The notes: a model not told the origin generated them from the sequence alone. Shown: positions 14,610 through 23,508, counted from the first letter of the stretch. The stretch is 64,000 bases of DNA from Pseudomonadota bacterium (GCA_021325135.1 JAJPHT010000013.1:99815-163814); one strand, 5' to 3'. Made by a program: numbers and translations.

Positions 14610-16586
14610 TCAGCGCGCCGCCGGCAGGCGGATGGTGAAGCGCGCGCCCTGCCCCGGCGCGCTGCGCAGGAGCATCTCGCCGCCGTGCGCCTCGATGATC
14701 CCCTTGGACACCGAGAGGCCCAGGCCCGTGCCTTCGCGCTTGGTGGTGAAGAAGGGCTCGAAGAGGCGCCGCTGCACGTCCTCCGGGATGCCGGGGCCGT
14801 CGTCGGCCACCTCCACGAAGACGTCGCGCCCGTCGCCCCATGCGCGGACCTTGACGTGGCCGCCGCGCTCGCCCAGCGCCTCGCTGGCGTTCTTGACGAG
14901 GTTGAGCACCACCTGGTGAAGCTCCGCGGCGTTGGCCTGCACGCGGGGCATCGCGGGGGCGAGGTCAAGCTCCAGGCTCACGCCGCGGGGCAGGCCGATG
15001 CGGACCACCTGCGCCACGTCCTCCGCGATGGCGCGCACGTCCTCCGGCGCGCGCTCGCCGTTGCCCTGCCGCGCCACGGCCTTGAGCGCGTGCGTGATCT
15101 TGTGGACGCGCTCGACGCCCTCCGAGAGGCGCTGGAGCGAGACGCGCGCGTGGGCCACGTCCATCTCGTCGAGGTCCATGGAGGCAAGCTCCAGCGCGCC
15201 GCGCATGTAGTTGACCGGGTTGTTGATCTCGTGGGCGACGCCCGCGACCAGCGTGCCCAGGGCGGAGAGCTTCTCCTGGCGCGCAAGGGTCTGCTGCTGG
15301 CGGTGGAGCTGCGTCACGTCGCGCACGATGAGGAGCGTGCCCTCGGGAAGCGTCGCGGGGTGGACCTGCACGGTGATCTCCTCGCCGCGCGCGTCCTGGA
15401 TCGTCATCTCCGCGAGGCCGCTGGCGCGCAGGAGGCGCTCGGGCAGCGCGGAGCCCAGGAGCGCCTGCGCCGCGGGGTTCTCGTACTTCACGCGCCCCTC
15501 GGAGACGAGGAGGATGGCGTCGGGCGCGGCGCGCAGCACGGTCTCCAGGCGCTGGAGGGCGCGCGCCTCGCCGATGGCGGCGCCAAGCTGCGCGGCGACG
15601 ATGCGCACGAGCGCCTTCTCCACCTCGGTGATGGTGCTGGCCGCAGGGCGCGGCCGCAGGCGCAGCACGCCGACGCCCGGGATGGGCTCGTCCAGAGGGG
15701 CCGCCCGCTCGTTGGCGCCGGGCCCGAAGGCCTCCGCGATGGCCGGCGCTCCGTCGAGGAGAAGCTCCGCGCGGCCCACGCTGGGGAACACGTCGCCGCA
15801 CGCGGAGAGGATGCGCCGCGACGCGCGCTCCACGTCGCTGGTGCCCACGAGCTCCTTCGCGGCCTCGGCGAGGCGCTTGTGGACCTCCAGCTCGCGGTCC
15901 GCCGCGGCGGAGAGGACGCCGTAGCGGTACGTGAGGAACACGAACGGCATGAGCGCGAGGAGCGTCAGCGGGTGGAGCGACCAGAGCGCCGCCACCGCGA
16001 CGCCGCCGCCCGCGCCCACGGCGCCCGCCAGCAGGCCGGGCCCCACGAAGCGGTCGGCGAAGATGCGCAGGTGCCCCTCCTCGCTGAGGCGGCTGAAGAT
16101 GCCCGCGGTCAGGAAGTTGCTCACCAGGGGGTAGAGGAGCGCGGCGGGGAGCGCGGCGAGGATGGGCGGCGTGCCCAGGCGCGCGACGAGGAGGAACGCC
16201 CCTGCGGCGGCCGCGGAGGCGAGGACGTTCTGGCTGAGGTTGAACGCGGCCTTGAGCCCCTCGCGCTTCATGCGCGCCTGCTCCAGGATGGAGGAGACGG
16301 CGACAAGGAGCGGGAGCGCGGGCGTGGGGATCGCCAGCAGGCCCACGAAGAGGGGCACCTCGTCGAGGACCATGCGGTGCCGGTGGCCGCGCCAGACGAA
16401 CGTGAAGCTCGTCTGCCCCAGGAGGAAGAACGCGGCGACGAAGACCGAGGCGCCCAGCGCGGCGGCCCACCACGCGACGGCGAGGCCTTCGCGAAGCTGG
16501 AGCAGGGTGGCCGCGAACAGGACCGCGACGGCGGCCGCGGCCAGCGCGGTCACGTAGCGCCGCAGCGCGGGGGGGCTCTCGCTCAC
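14610..16586 (-). CDS. Membrane sensor histidine kinase
   Basis: 658 residues from GTG 16586. About seven hydrophobic segments fill residues 10-215, followed by a GAF-like region, a PAS domain (ARALQRLETVLRAAPDAILL), HisKA with the phospho-acceptor His in VAGVAHEINNPVNYMRGALE (about residue 452), and HATPase_c (VLNLVKNASEALGERG, ADDGPGIPEDVQRRLFEPFF, GTGLGLSVSKGIIEAHGG). The protein would autophosphorylate and pass phosphate to a receiver. The response regulator 36 bases upstream on the same strand (16623-17360) is the likely partner. Confidence 0.9.
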   Translation of the reverse strand: MSESPPALRRYVTALAAAAVAVLFAATLLQLREGLAVAWWAAALGASVFVAAFFLLGQTSFTFVWRGHRHRMVLDEVPLFVGLLAIPTPALPLLVAVSSILEQARMKREGLKAAFNLSQNVLASAAAAGAFLLVARLGTPPILAALPAALLYPLVSNFLTAGIFSRLSEEGHLRIFADRFVGPGLLAGAVGAGGGVAVAALWSLHPLTLLALMPFVFLTYRYGVLSAAADRELEVHKRLAEAAKELVGTSDVERASRRILSACGDVFPSVGRAELLLDGAPAIAEAFGPGANERAAPLDEPIPGVGVLRLRPRPAASTITEVEKALVRIVAAQLGAAIGEARALQRLETVLRAAPDAILLVSEGRVKYENPAAQALLGSALPERLLRASGLAEMTIQDARGEEITVQVHPATLPEGTLLIVRDVTQLHRQQQTLARQEKLSALGTLVAGVAHEINNPVNYMRGALELASMDLDEMDVAHARVSLQRLSEGVERVHKITHALKAVARQGNGERAPEDVRAIAEDVAQVVRIGLPRGVSLELDLAPAMPRVQANAAELHQVVLNLVKNASEALGERGGHVKVRAWGDGRDVFVEVADDGPGIPEDVQRRLFEPFFTTKREGTGLGLSVSKGIIEAHGGEMLLRSAPGQGARFTIRLPAAR

Positions 16587-16622
16587 GCTGGCATGGGCTC
16601 TCCCTGCGGCCCTACATAGCCC

Positions 16623-17360
16623 CTACGCGCGCCGGGCCTGGGCGCCCGAGGCCATGGCCCGGAGCCGCTGCGCGACGCCCGGGTGCGCCTGGAGGTAGGC
16701 CAGGAGGCGCAAGGCCTCCTCCTCGTCCGTGGAGCCGCTGCGCCGCGCGAAGGGGGCCTCCATGTCGCGGTGGCAGTGGGGGCAGGTGGGGCGGGCGCGC
16801 TCGGGGGCGGGAAGGGCCCTCGCGGGCGGGGTCGCCGACGGGACGGGCGTGACCGTGGAGACTGCGGGGGCGTGCGCCGCCGGAGAGGAGGGCCGCCTGC
16901 GGACGGCCGCGAACTCGGCGAACGCGCCCTCGGGGTAGCCGGTGGGCCCCTCGCGCTCGGCCTGCGCGCGCTCCTGGGGGGACATGGCGAGGATCTCGAA
17001 GATGGCGCGGCCGAAGTCGTTCCATTCCCACGGCTTGCGCAGGAGGGCGTGGATGCCCCGCGCGCCAAGCTGCGGAGGCGTCGCCGCGATGTCCAGGTAG
17101 GCCGTCATGAGCGCGCGGGCCGCGTGGGGCGCCACCGCGCGCGTCGCCTCCAGGAAGGCGAGGCCGTCCATCTCCGCCATGTGGTTGTCCGAGAGGACGA
17201 GGTCCACGCGCGGCGCGGCCATGAGCCACGCCAGCGCCTCCTTGGGCCGCGTGAACGCCACGACGCGGACCCCCTCCAGCCTGCGCTGGAGGAAGTCGGG
17301 CGCGATGGCCACCATCTGCTCCATGTCGTCCACCAGCAGGACGACGCGCTCCTCGGCCAC
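16623..17360 (-). CDS. Response regulator receiver with C-terminal zinc-knuckle-like tail
   Basis: 245 residues from GTG 17360. The receiver domain (1-125) has the acidic pair DD (11-12), the phospho-acceptor Asp58 in VLSDNHMAEMDG, Thr85 and Lys109 in LLRKPWEW. A Pro/Ala-rich linker leads to CPHCHRDM (residues 193-200), a possible metal site, and a helical tail. No DNA-binding domain. A strong ribosome-binding site (AAGGAGG) stands eight bases before the start, overlapping the end of the protease gene, so it is probably co-transcribed with the protease and the histidine kinase. Confidence 0.85.
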   Translation of the reverse strand: MAEERVVLLVDDMEQMVAIAPDFLQRRLEGVRVVAFTRPKEALAWLMAAPRVDLVLSDNHMAEMDGLAFLEATRAVAPHAARALMTAYLDIAATPPQLGARGIHALLRKPWEWNDFGRAIFEILAMSPQERAQAEREGPTGYPEGAFAEFAAVRRRPSSPAAHAPAVSTVTPVPSATPPARALPAPERARPTCPHCHRDMEAPFARRSGSTDEEEALRLLAYLQAHPGVAQRLRAMASGAQARRA

Positions 17361-17372
17361 GCTCTTGCCTCC

Positions 17373-18692
17373 TTAGCCCGCCAGCTCCTTCAGGAGCGCC
17401 GCCGCGTCGGGCTCCAGCTCGCCATCCGGCGTGCGCTGCGCGGTGCGCTGGAGCGCGGCGGCGATCTGGCCGGCGCCCAGCGACGGGTGCGCGTCCCACC
17501 CCAGGAGGGCGACGCCGGAGACGAGGGCCGTCGCCTGGCTCGTGCCGGTGCCCAGCGCGTAGCCGTGGCCCTTGTACGGGCCCGCGATGAGCTCACCGGG
17601 CGCCGCGAGGTCGACCCAGCTTCCCGAGCGCGAGAAGCTGGCGTGGTGGCGAGTCATGTCCAGCGCCGTGACGCCGATCACGCCGTCGTAGGCCGCCGGG
17701 TAGGCGGGGCAGTCGCCGCACTTGCCCAGGTTGCCCGCGCTGGCGACGAGGAGGGCCCCCTGGGCCTGCGCGCGCTCGACGGCGCGGCGCACGGCCTTGG
17801 AGTCCTGGTCGGTGCTCAGGCTCATGCTGATGACGTTCGCGCCGTGGTCGGCGCACCAGGCGATGCCCAGGGCGAGGTCGCCCTCGCCGCCGACGCCCTT
17901 GGCGTTGAGCACCTTCACGGCCATGATGCGCGCGTTGACGACGCCCGCCGTGCCCACGCCGTTGCCCACGGAGGCCGCCGCGACGCCCGCGACGTGCGTG
18001 CCGTGGCCCGCGTCGTCCATGGGGTCGTTGGTGCCGGCCACGAAGTTCCAGCCGTGGCTGCCATCCGGCGCGCTCCACATCTGCGACGCGAGGTCGGGGT
18101 GCGTGTAGTCCACGCCCGAGTCCACGACGCAGAGCGTCCGCGTCATGTGGCCCATGTCCAGCGCCCACGCGTCGGGGGCGTTCACGTCCGCGAGGCCCCA
18201 CTGGTACTTCAGCAGGGGGTCGGGCGTCAGGGCCGAGCCGTCCCAGCGGGACGAGTCCCACCGCGAGGAGTCCCACCGGGAGCTGTCCCAGCGGCTGGAG
18301 TCCCAGCGCGACGACTGGATCGTCGCCGAGTCCCACGCCGAGGAGTCCCAGCGGGAGGAGTCCCACCTGGACGAGTCCCAGCCGGCCGAGTCGCCGGCCA
18401 CGCTCTGCGCGCGGACGCCGCCGTCGCGCTCCGCGAACTGGACGGCGGGGTCCGCCGCCAGCGCCGCCAGGGCGCCCCCCACGTCGGGGACGCGCACCTC
18501 GGCGAGACCCAGCGCGGGGTCCGCCGCCAGGAGGGAGCCCGCGGCCCCCGCCGAGGCCGGCACGGGGGCGCCGGGCTCGAAGCCGACCAGGACGACCCCG
18601 GGGTCGTGGGCGCTTGCCAGCGGCGCGAGCCCGCCCGCAAGGAGCAGGACCGCCACGAGAGCGACAGCACGCGAAGTGGAACGGGGGATCAT
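17373..18692 (-). CDS. Secreted subtilisin-like serine protease with WDSSR repeats
   Basis: 439 residues. A signal peptide (1-28) and a propeptide-like part (30-95) precede a tract of nine WD units at about 105-152 (mostly WDSSR). The S8 catalytic domain follows: Asp191 (VVDSGVDYTHPDL), His233 (GHGTHVAGVAA), Asn321 (VASAGN) and Ser385 (GTGTSQATALVSG). Two cysteines lie in NLGKCGDCPAYP. The protein is exported and probably self-processing; the repeat tract lies where a propeptide is usually cut, so it may be a surface linker. An A+T-rich box (CCTATTTAGT, 18763-18772) is about 70 bases upstream. Confidence 0.92.
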   Translation of the reverse strand: MIPRSTSRAVALVAVLLLAGGLAPLASAHDPGVVLVGFEPGAPVPASAGAAGSLLAADPALGLAEVRVPDVGGALAALAADPAVQFAERDGGVRAQSVAGDSAGWDSSRWDSSRWDSSAWDSATIQSSRWDSSRWDSSRWDSSRWDSSRWDGSALTPDPLLKYQWGLADVNAPDAWALDMGHMTRTLCVVDSGVDYTHPDLASQMWSAPDGSHGWNFVAGTNDPMDDAGHGTHVAGVAAASVGNGVGTAGVVNARIMAVKVLNAKGVGGEGDLALGIAWCADHGANVISMSLSTDQDSKAVRRAVERAQAQGALLVASAGNLGKCGDCPAYPAAYDGVIGVTALDMTRHHASFSRSGSWVDLAAPGELIAGPYKGHGYALGTGTSQATALVSGVALLGWDAHPSLGAGQIAAALQRTAQRTPDGELEPDAAALLKELAG

Positions 18693-19028
18693 TGAGGGGC
18701 ACTTCCCACAGCACGGGCCTGCCGGAGCAGGCGCACAGCCAGGTACCTCTCCTGTCGCGAGCCCTATTTAGTCTGTTTCCGCGCCCATTGAAGAGGCCCT
18801 GGGGCCCGCGTGGACCCCTGTCCCTGGGCGGGCCGAGGGGAGCCCCCGAAGCCCGACCTGGACCCGTCCGCTCCGCCCGCCGGCCCCCGCGTGGGGCGCC
18901 CCGCCGCCATGGGGAATCGGCAGGCGCCGAACCACTCCCCGACATGGGGAAATCGTTAATTACGACCATCCTCTCCTCGGCCCGTTCCTCGCCCATTGGC
19001 GGGGCATCACTCCCCTGGGTTGACGCTG
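18693..19028. other. 336-bp divergent intergenic region
   Basis: No gene seen. It holds a probable minus-strand promoter for the protease (CCTATTTAGT, 18763-18772) and a plus-strand A+T box (CGTTAATTAC, 18953-18962) about 70 bases before the P-loop protein's start, implying a leader of around 45 bases for the latter. Confidence 0.55.
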
Positions 19029-20210
19029 ATGACCACGCGCACGCAGCTGAACAACTACGTCACCGCCTCGCAGGGCCGCGGCCCCTCCAACAAGAACGTC
19101 TCCGTCAAGGAGCTCGACGCCCTCCTGGCGAAGGTCAAGCCCCACCTCACCAAGGACAACACGTACGAGTGGGACGCGAACATCAACGGCATCATCGTCC
19201 GCCTCACCACCAACTCGCTCCACCAGTACGAGTTCTGGATGCAGAACTGGTGGCCCGGCCCCAACAACGACAGCATCCTGCCCCACGGCAAGATCTACAG
19301 CGTCTTCGGCGTGCCCGACCACGAGCCCTACGCCTACTACTGCCCCGACCGCCACACGGCCGTCTTCGTGAACACCGAGTACTACGGCCAGTGCAAGAGC
19401 TGGGCCCTCGGCCTCGCGTGCCACATCCTGGAGCAGAAGTACAACACGCACAGCATCCACGGCGCGTGCGCCGAGATCGACGGCAAGGGCGTCGTCATCA
19501 TCGCGCCCACCGGCACGGGCAAGACCACGCAGGTCAACAAGCTCTTCAAGCACGCCCGCGGCCGCGTCGTGGGCGACGACTGGATCTACATCAAGCACCC
19601 GGACAACATCGACCAGCTCAAGGAGCCCATCCTCGAGGTCACGCAGCCCGAGAAGTCGCTCTACGTGCGCACGGAGAACGCGAAGGAGGAGCAGTGGCTC
19701 CGCCCCATCTTCGACCGCTGCATGCTGGAGAACGTCGTCACGGACGCCAGCAAGTGCGAGCACCCGCCCGGCGAGAAGTGCGCCATCAAGGACGAGGGCG
19801 ACAGCAAGTGCTACTGGGGCTTCGGCAACAGCCGCGCCATGATCCCCCGCGAGTGGATGGCGGGCAAGGAGAAGGTGGGCGACAAGGCCAACCTGCGCCT
19901 CATCGTGCTCCTGCGCCGCGACAAGGAGAGCCCCGCCGAGGTCAGCGTCAACGCCGACGAGGCCATCCGCATCCTCAAGGAGGGCAAGACGCTCATCCGC
20001 CCCGGCGCGGGCCCCCGCGAGAAGTGGGGCACCTACGGCTACGAGCCCTGGTACAACCCGTACCTCCTCTTCGCCGACCACGAGCGCCAGGAGAAGTTCT
20101 TCCGCGACGAGATGCGCGCGGCCCGCGTCGTCATCATCAACACCGGCGCGCCGGGCGAGAGCATCGAGCGGACCTACCAGCGCATCCTGGCCAACCTCGA
20201 GAAGGCGTAG
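19029..20210 (+). CDS. P-loop protein resembling HPr kinase / PEP carboxykinase
   Basis: 393 residues from ATG 19029. A Walker A (IIAPTGTGKTTQVNKLF, near residue 160) is followed by VVGDDWIYIK, an acidic pair in the place of the HprK/PEPCK kinase-2 motif. The residues before it (GACAEIDGKGVVI) also resemble that superfamily. The rest is rich in Asn, Lys, Tyr, Trp and Cys, unlike its Ala/Arg-rich neighbours, and includes a cysteine group (ASKCEHPPGEKCAIK). It could be a small-molecule or protein kinase; substrate unknown. The short gap to trmO (six bases) suggests co-transcription. Confidence 0.7.
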   Translation: MTTRTQLNNYVTASQGRGPSNKNVSVKELDALLAKVKPHLTKDNTYEWDANINGIIVRLTTNSLHQYEFWMQNWWPGPNNDSILPHGKIYSVFGVPDHEPYAYYCPDRHTAVFVNTEYYGQCKSWALGLACHILEQKYNTHSIHGACAEIDGKGVVIIAPTGTGKTTQVNKLFKHARGRVVGDDWIYIKHPDNIDQLKEPILEVTQPEKSLYVRTENAKEEQWLRPIFDRCMLENVVTDASKCEHPPGEKCAIKDEGDSKCYWGFGNSRAMIPREWMAGKEKVGDKANLRLIVLLRRDKESPAEVSVNADEAIRILKEGKTLIRPGAGPREKWGTYGYEPWYNPYLLFADHERQEKFFRDEMRAARVVIINTGAPGESIERTYQRILANLEKA

Positions 20211-20216
20211 GCCTCC

Positions 20217-20630
20217 GTGGACCTGTCCCTGCGCCCCATCGGCGTCGTGCGCTCGCCCTACGCCACGCCGCTGGACGCGCCGCGGCAGGGCGAGTTCGCC
20301 CGAAGGGAGAGCGTCGTCGAGATCGAGGAGCGCTATCACGACGGGCTCGCAGGCATCGAGGCGGGCGCGCGCCTGCTGGTCGTCTGGTGGGCCCACCTCG
20401 CGGACCGCCGCGTGCTATCACGGCCCGGGACGGACGGCGTGTTCGCCATGCGCACGCCCCACAGGCCCAACCCCGTCTGCCTCTCTGAGGTGGAGGTCGT
20501 CTCGCGCGAGGGCGGGCGCCTCGTCGTCCTCGGCCTTGAGGCCACGGACGGCACGCCCGTCCTGGACCTCAAGGCGGCGCGCGCGGAGTACGACGGTTGG
20601 TGCGGGCTGCCAGGCGTCGGCACTCTGTAA
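20217..20630 (+). CDS. trmO: TrmO-like tRNA m6t6A37 methyltransferase (TsaA/YaeB family)
   Basis: 137 residues from GTG 20217. The family signature MRTPHRPNPVCLSEVEV is complete, after the N-terminal strand LRPIGVVRSPYATP and before VLDLKAARAEYD. TrmO uses SAM to N6-methylate t6A at A37. Its substrate base is made by KEOPS, whose Kae1 subunit is encoded at the start of this window. In archaea this family is less studied, so specificity is inferred. Confidence 0.85.
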   Translation: MDLSLRPIGVVRSPYATPLDAPRQGEFARRESVVEIEERYHDGLAGIEAGARLLVVWWAHLADRRVLSRPGTDGVFAMRTPHRPNPVCLSEVEVVSREGGRLVVLGLEATDGTPVLDLKAARAEYDGWCGLPGVGTL

Positions 20631-20677
20631 CACCTTACACAATCCTTGAGGCGCAAGGGCGCCGCCGGGACCCGAAA

Positions 20678-20696
20678 CCATTCGTCGAACGAATGG
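20678..20696. promoter_or_regulatory. 19-bp palindrome upstream of the secreted-protein cluster
   Basis: CCATTCGT-CGA-ACGAATGG has perfect 8-bp arms. It lies 122 bases before the first secreted-protein gene and 48 bases after trmO, a plausible operator for the cluster. Confidence 0.45.
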
Positions 20697-20817
20697 CCAG
20701 AACGTCCTTTCTCCCCATTCCGGAACCGGGCCGCGCAGGGGGTCCCCCGACACCCGGAAGCCCGCAAGAGCGGACCGGGGACGGGGGCTGCCCTACGTTT
20801 GCCAAGGGTGACACAAG

Positions 20818-21483
20818 ATGAAGACGCAATATGCATGGAGCTTGCTCCTTGTCGGCGCGGTGCTGGTCGTTCCAGCGATGGCCCTCGCCCAGGGAACCAA
20901 CAACGGGCTTCCCGCCCCGGACTGCATGTCCACGGGCGCGGTGGGGCTTCAGGCGGTCAATGACCTCCATTCCTCGGTCGTCGACGAGACGAGCCGGTCC
21001 CAGAAGGTCGCCGTCACGGACAACGACGTGCTGCTCGCGATCGCGCTGCACAACAACGGCGCCGGGAACGTCAGCTGGGACAAGGTCCGCAGCGTCCAGC
21101 AGGTGGCCAGCCACACCATGAGCGCGAGCCAGACCGCGAAGCTGGACCGCGACGACGTGTTCAGCGCCCTCGCGCTGGGCATCCACGACGCCGTGGGCAG
21201 CCTTGAGGCCCTCGCGTGCGTGAGCGACATCACGACCGCCATGACGCAGACGCAGACGCTGACGCGCAACACGAGCCTCGACCAGAACACGGTCCTGCTC
21301 GCGATCGCGCTGCACAACAGCGCCGGCAGCGGCCTCAACTACGACGACGTGGCGAACTTCGCCGAGTCGCAGCGCACCCAGGTGTCGCACGACCAGGACG
21401 TCACGGTCCCGCGCGACAACACGTTCCTGGCCCTCGCGCTGGGCGCCGGCGGATCGGGTCCCAACGCGACCCCCAGCGGCTGA
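20818..21483 (+). CDS. Secreted protein with aliphatic repeats, unknown function
   Basis: 221 residues: signal peptide (1-25, LLLVGAVLVVPAMALA) then four related units, two full (DNDVLLAIALHNNGAGN and QNTVLLAIALHNSAGSG) and two shorter (DDVFSALALGIHDAVG and DNTFLALALGAGG). Between units are Ser/Thr/Gln-rich stretches (TAMTQTQTLTRNTS). Two cysteines (CMS, ACVS) may pair. No known family recognised. The third gene of the cluster (22486) carries similar units, so the two are probably paralogous. Confidence 0.8.
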   Translation: MKTQYAWSLLLVGAVLVVPAMALAQGTNNGLPAPDCMSTGAVGLQAVNDLHSSVVDETSRSQKVAVTDNDVLLAIALHNNGAGNVSWDKVRSVQQVASHTMSASQTAKLDRDDVFSALALGIHDAVGSLEALACVSDITTAMTQTQTLTRNTSLDQNTVLLAIALHNSAGSGLNYDDVANFAESQRTQVSHDQDVTVPRDNTFLALALGAGGSGPNATPSG

Positions 21484-21633
21484 GCCGGCCGGATCCTCTT
21501 GGGGAGCCTCGGCTCCCCGCCCCCTTTCCTTCCTTTCCTTCTCCCCTTCTTGCGCAGTTCTCCTTGAGGCGTGCGGCCAGCAGCCCCCTTTGGGCCACAA
21601 CTCCGATGGCCGGGCGGCCAGGTGGCTCACCGC

Positions 21634-22473
21634 ATGCGGATGCAACTCCTCTGCCTCGCGCTCGCCGCGGGCGTGCTGCTCGCGCCGGCGGCGCACGCCC
21701 AGGACTCGAACCAGACTCCGGCCACCCCCACGCCGGCCAAGGAGCGTGGCGAGCCCTCGAGCACGAGCTACGACCTCGACTTCTCGACGCCGGGCGCCGC
21801 CACGCTGCGCGTCGAGCAGGTCTGGGACGGGCAGCGGGGGGCCGACTTCCGCCAGAGCCTCGACGCCTACTTCGGCAACGGCGACGGCAAGCTCGCCCCG
21901 GACGAGATCGGGCACATCCAGAGCGCCGCGGTCCACGACATGCAGAACCAGTCGCTCCCCCTCCTCACGGTGGACGGCGCGGCGGCGACGGTGCAGTCGG
22001 CCAACGTCACGCTGGAGGGCGCGGAGGGGAACGTCAGCAGCGCCGACCCGGTGAAGATGACCCACTCGGTCGTGCTCGCGCTCCCGCCGCAGTCGGGCGA
22101 CAGCCGCGCCATCACGTTCCACCCCGTCTGGGACGGGCACGCGGACCTCCATGCGCCCGACGGGCAGGTGTTCGTGCTGCCGGGCACGACGCAGGGCGTG
22201 GCCGCTCCGGGCATCGACGTCACGGCCCAGTCCTCCGTGACGTTCACCATGCGCCCCCAGACGGCGCAGGACCAGACGGGGGCGCCCGCGACGCCCAGCA
22301 GCGGTGGCGGCGGCAGCGCGGCCACGCCCACGAGCAACGGCTCGGGCGGCAACGCGAGCGCGCCGCAGGAGTCGGCGAAGCCGCCTCGCAAGGTGCCGCT
22401 CCCCTCCGTGGCCCTCGTCGTGGGGGCCTGCGCCCTGATCGCCCTCGCCCTCCCGAAGAGACGGCTCCGATGA
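21634..22473 (+). CDS. Secreted, C-terminally anchored protein with EF-hand-like loop
   Basis: 279 residues from ATG 21634. Signal peptide (1-22), a beta-rich ectodomain, a calcium-loop-like stretch (YFGNGDGKLAPDEIGH), many Asn-linked sequons (NVT, NVS, NGS, NAS), a Gly/Ser/Thr linker (about 225-255) and a final membrane helix with a basic tail (ALVVGACALIALALPKRRLR). This is a classic archaeal cell-surface design; no PGF motif is present. It is between two related secreted proteins on the same strand. Confidence 0.8.
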   Translation: MRMQLLCLALAAGVLLAPAAHAQDSNQTPATPTPAKERGEPSSTSYDLDFSTPGAATLRVEQVWDGQRGADFRQSLDAYFGNGDGKLAPDEIGHIQSAAVHDMQNQSLPLLTVDGAAATVQSANVTLEGAEGNVSSADPVKMTHSVVLALPPQSGDSRAITFHPVWDGHADLHAPDGQVFVLPGTTQGVAAPGIDVTAQSSVTFTMRPQTAQDQTGAPATPSSGGGGSAATPTSNGSGGNASAPQESAKPPRKVPLPSVALVVGACALIALALPKRRLR

Positions 22474-22485
22474 CGAGACCTGACG

Positions 22486-23274
22486 ATGCGTGCGCTGTCG
22501 CTGGTCCTGGCGTTCCTGCTCGCGTCCAGCGCAGCCGCCGGCCTCGTGCCCGTCATCGGCGAGCCCGTGGCGCCGCCCGCGCCCGAGCCGGCGTTCTGCC
22601 CTGAGCGCATCACCGAGGTCACGGGCGCGCCCACGGACTCGGTGTCCGAGGCGCGCCTCGTGGGCCACGACGTCGTCCACAACGTGGAGGCGGACACGAA
22701 CCTGACGCTGGCCATCGTCGCGCTTGCGGCCGCACTGCACGAGCGCCCGGACTTCGCCAACCTCACCAACTTCACCGAGGACACGCGGGACACCTGCATG
22801 CTCAGCCTGCGCGACACGCCGGGCGAGAACCTCTCGCGCCTCGCGCAGCAGCTCCACATCGCGAGGCTCCCCGCCAACGCCTCCGTCTCGCTGGAGCTCT
22901 CGACGCATCACGAGCATCGCGTCTCGCTCGGGACGCAGACCGCGCTGGCCGCCCTCGCCATGGCCGGGGCGGGCATGCCGCCGCGCCTCGACGAGGTGCT
23001 CAGCGTCGAGGACCACTCGTGGACCAACCTCACGCGCAGCCAGGTCGTCCAGCTGGACGACGACGCGCCCGCGCCGGAGCCCGCCCCCGTGGAGCCCCTT
23101 CCCGCGACGCCCGCGCCCGTGGCGCCCCACCCGCTGCCGGTCCCGACGCCGCCCACCCCTCCGCCACCACCCCCGAAGAGGGCGACCGCGCCGACGCCCC
23201 CCGCCGCGGCGGAGCCCACGCCGGCCACGCCGACGAACGACAACGGCCTCGCGTCCCTGCTGGGCGGGATCTAG
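22486..23274 (+). CDS. Secreted proline-rich protein, paralogue of the 20818 product
   Basis: 262 residues with a signal peptide (1-18), two aliphatic units (NLTLAIVALAAALHERPD and QTALAALAMAGAGMPP) like those of the 20818 protein, two cysteines (FCPER, DTCML) and a Pro-rich C-terminal third (TPPTPPPPPPKR). It starts 12 bases after the anchored protein, so the three genes probably form one unit. Function unknown. Confidence 0.75.
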   Translation: MRALSLVLAFLLASSAAAGLVPVIGEPVAPPAPEPAFCPERITEVTGAPTDSVSEARLVGHDVVHNVEADTNLTLAIVALAAALHERPDFANLTNFTEDTRDTCMLSLRDTPGENLSRLAQQLHIARLPANASVSLELSTHHEHRVSLGTQTALAALAMAGAGMPPRLDEVLSVEDHSWTNLTRSQVVQLDDDAPAPEPAPVEPLPATPAPVAPHPLPVPTPPTPPPPPPKRATAPTPPAAAEPTPATPTNDNGLASLLGGI

Positions 23275-23441
23275 GCCCGCGGCCGGAGCCGGCGGCCCAG
23301 GATGGCGGCGCGGAGGGCCGCCTGGCGGACCTGCCACTCGGCCACGCGCTCGGAGAGGAACAGCCCCCGGCGCGCGGCGCGGCCCAGCTCCGCGTGGACC
23401 CGAAGCACTTCCGCGACGTCGGCCGGGATGCGGCGGGGCAC
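23271..23441 (-). CDS. Small basic protein, hypothetical
   Basis: 56 residues from GTG 23441: MPRRIPADVAEVLRVHAELG and a second helix (LFLSERVAEWQVRQAALRAA). Amphipathic, basic, with GC-ending codons throughout, which argues that it is real. Its stop overlaps that of the convergent secreted-protein gene by four bases (CTAG). Confidence 0.5.
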   Translation of the reverse strand: MPRRIPADVAEVLRVHAELGRAARRGLFLSERVAEWQVRQAALRAAILGRRLRPRA

Positions 23442-23508
23442 GCGGGGGGCTCAGGCCTGCGGAGGCAAGAGCCTTCCCCCGCTGCGGAATCAGGACCAAA
23501 TGGACAAA

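Noticed and set aside
18238..18380. 15-base periodic DNA repeat that could be mistaken for a repeat array.
   Set aside because: It is coding: the period is five codons (WDSSR) inside the protease gene. There are no spacers as in CRISPR.
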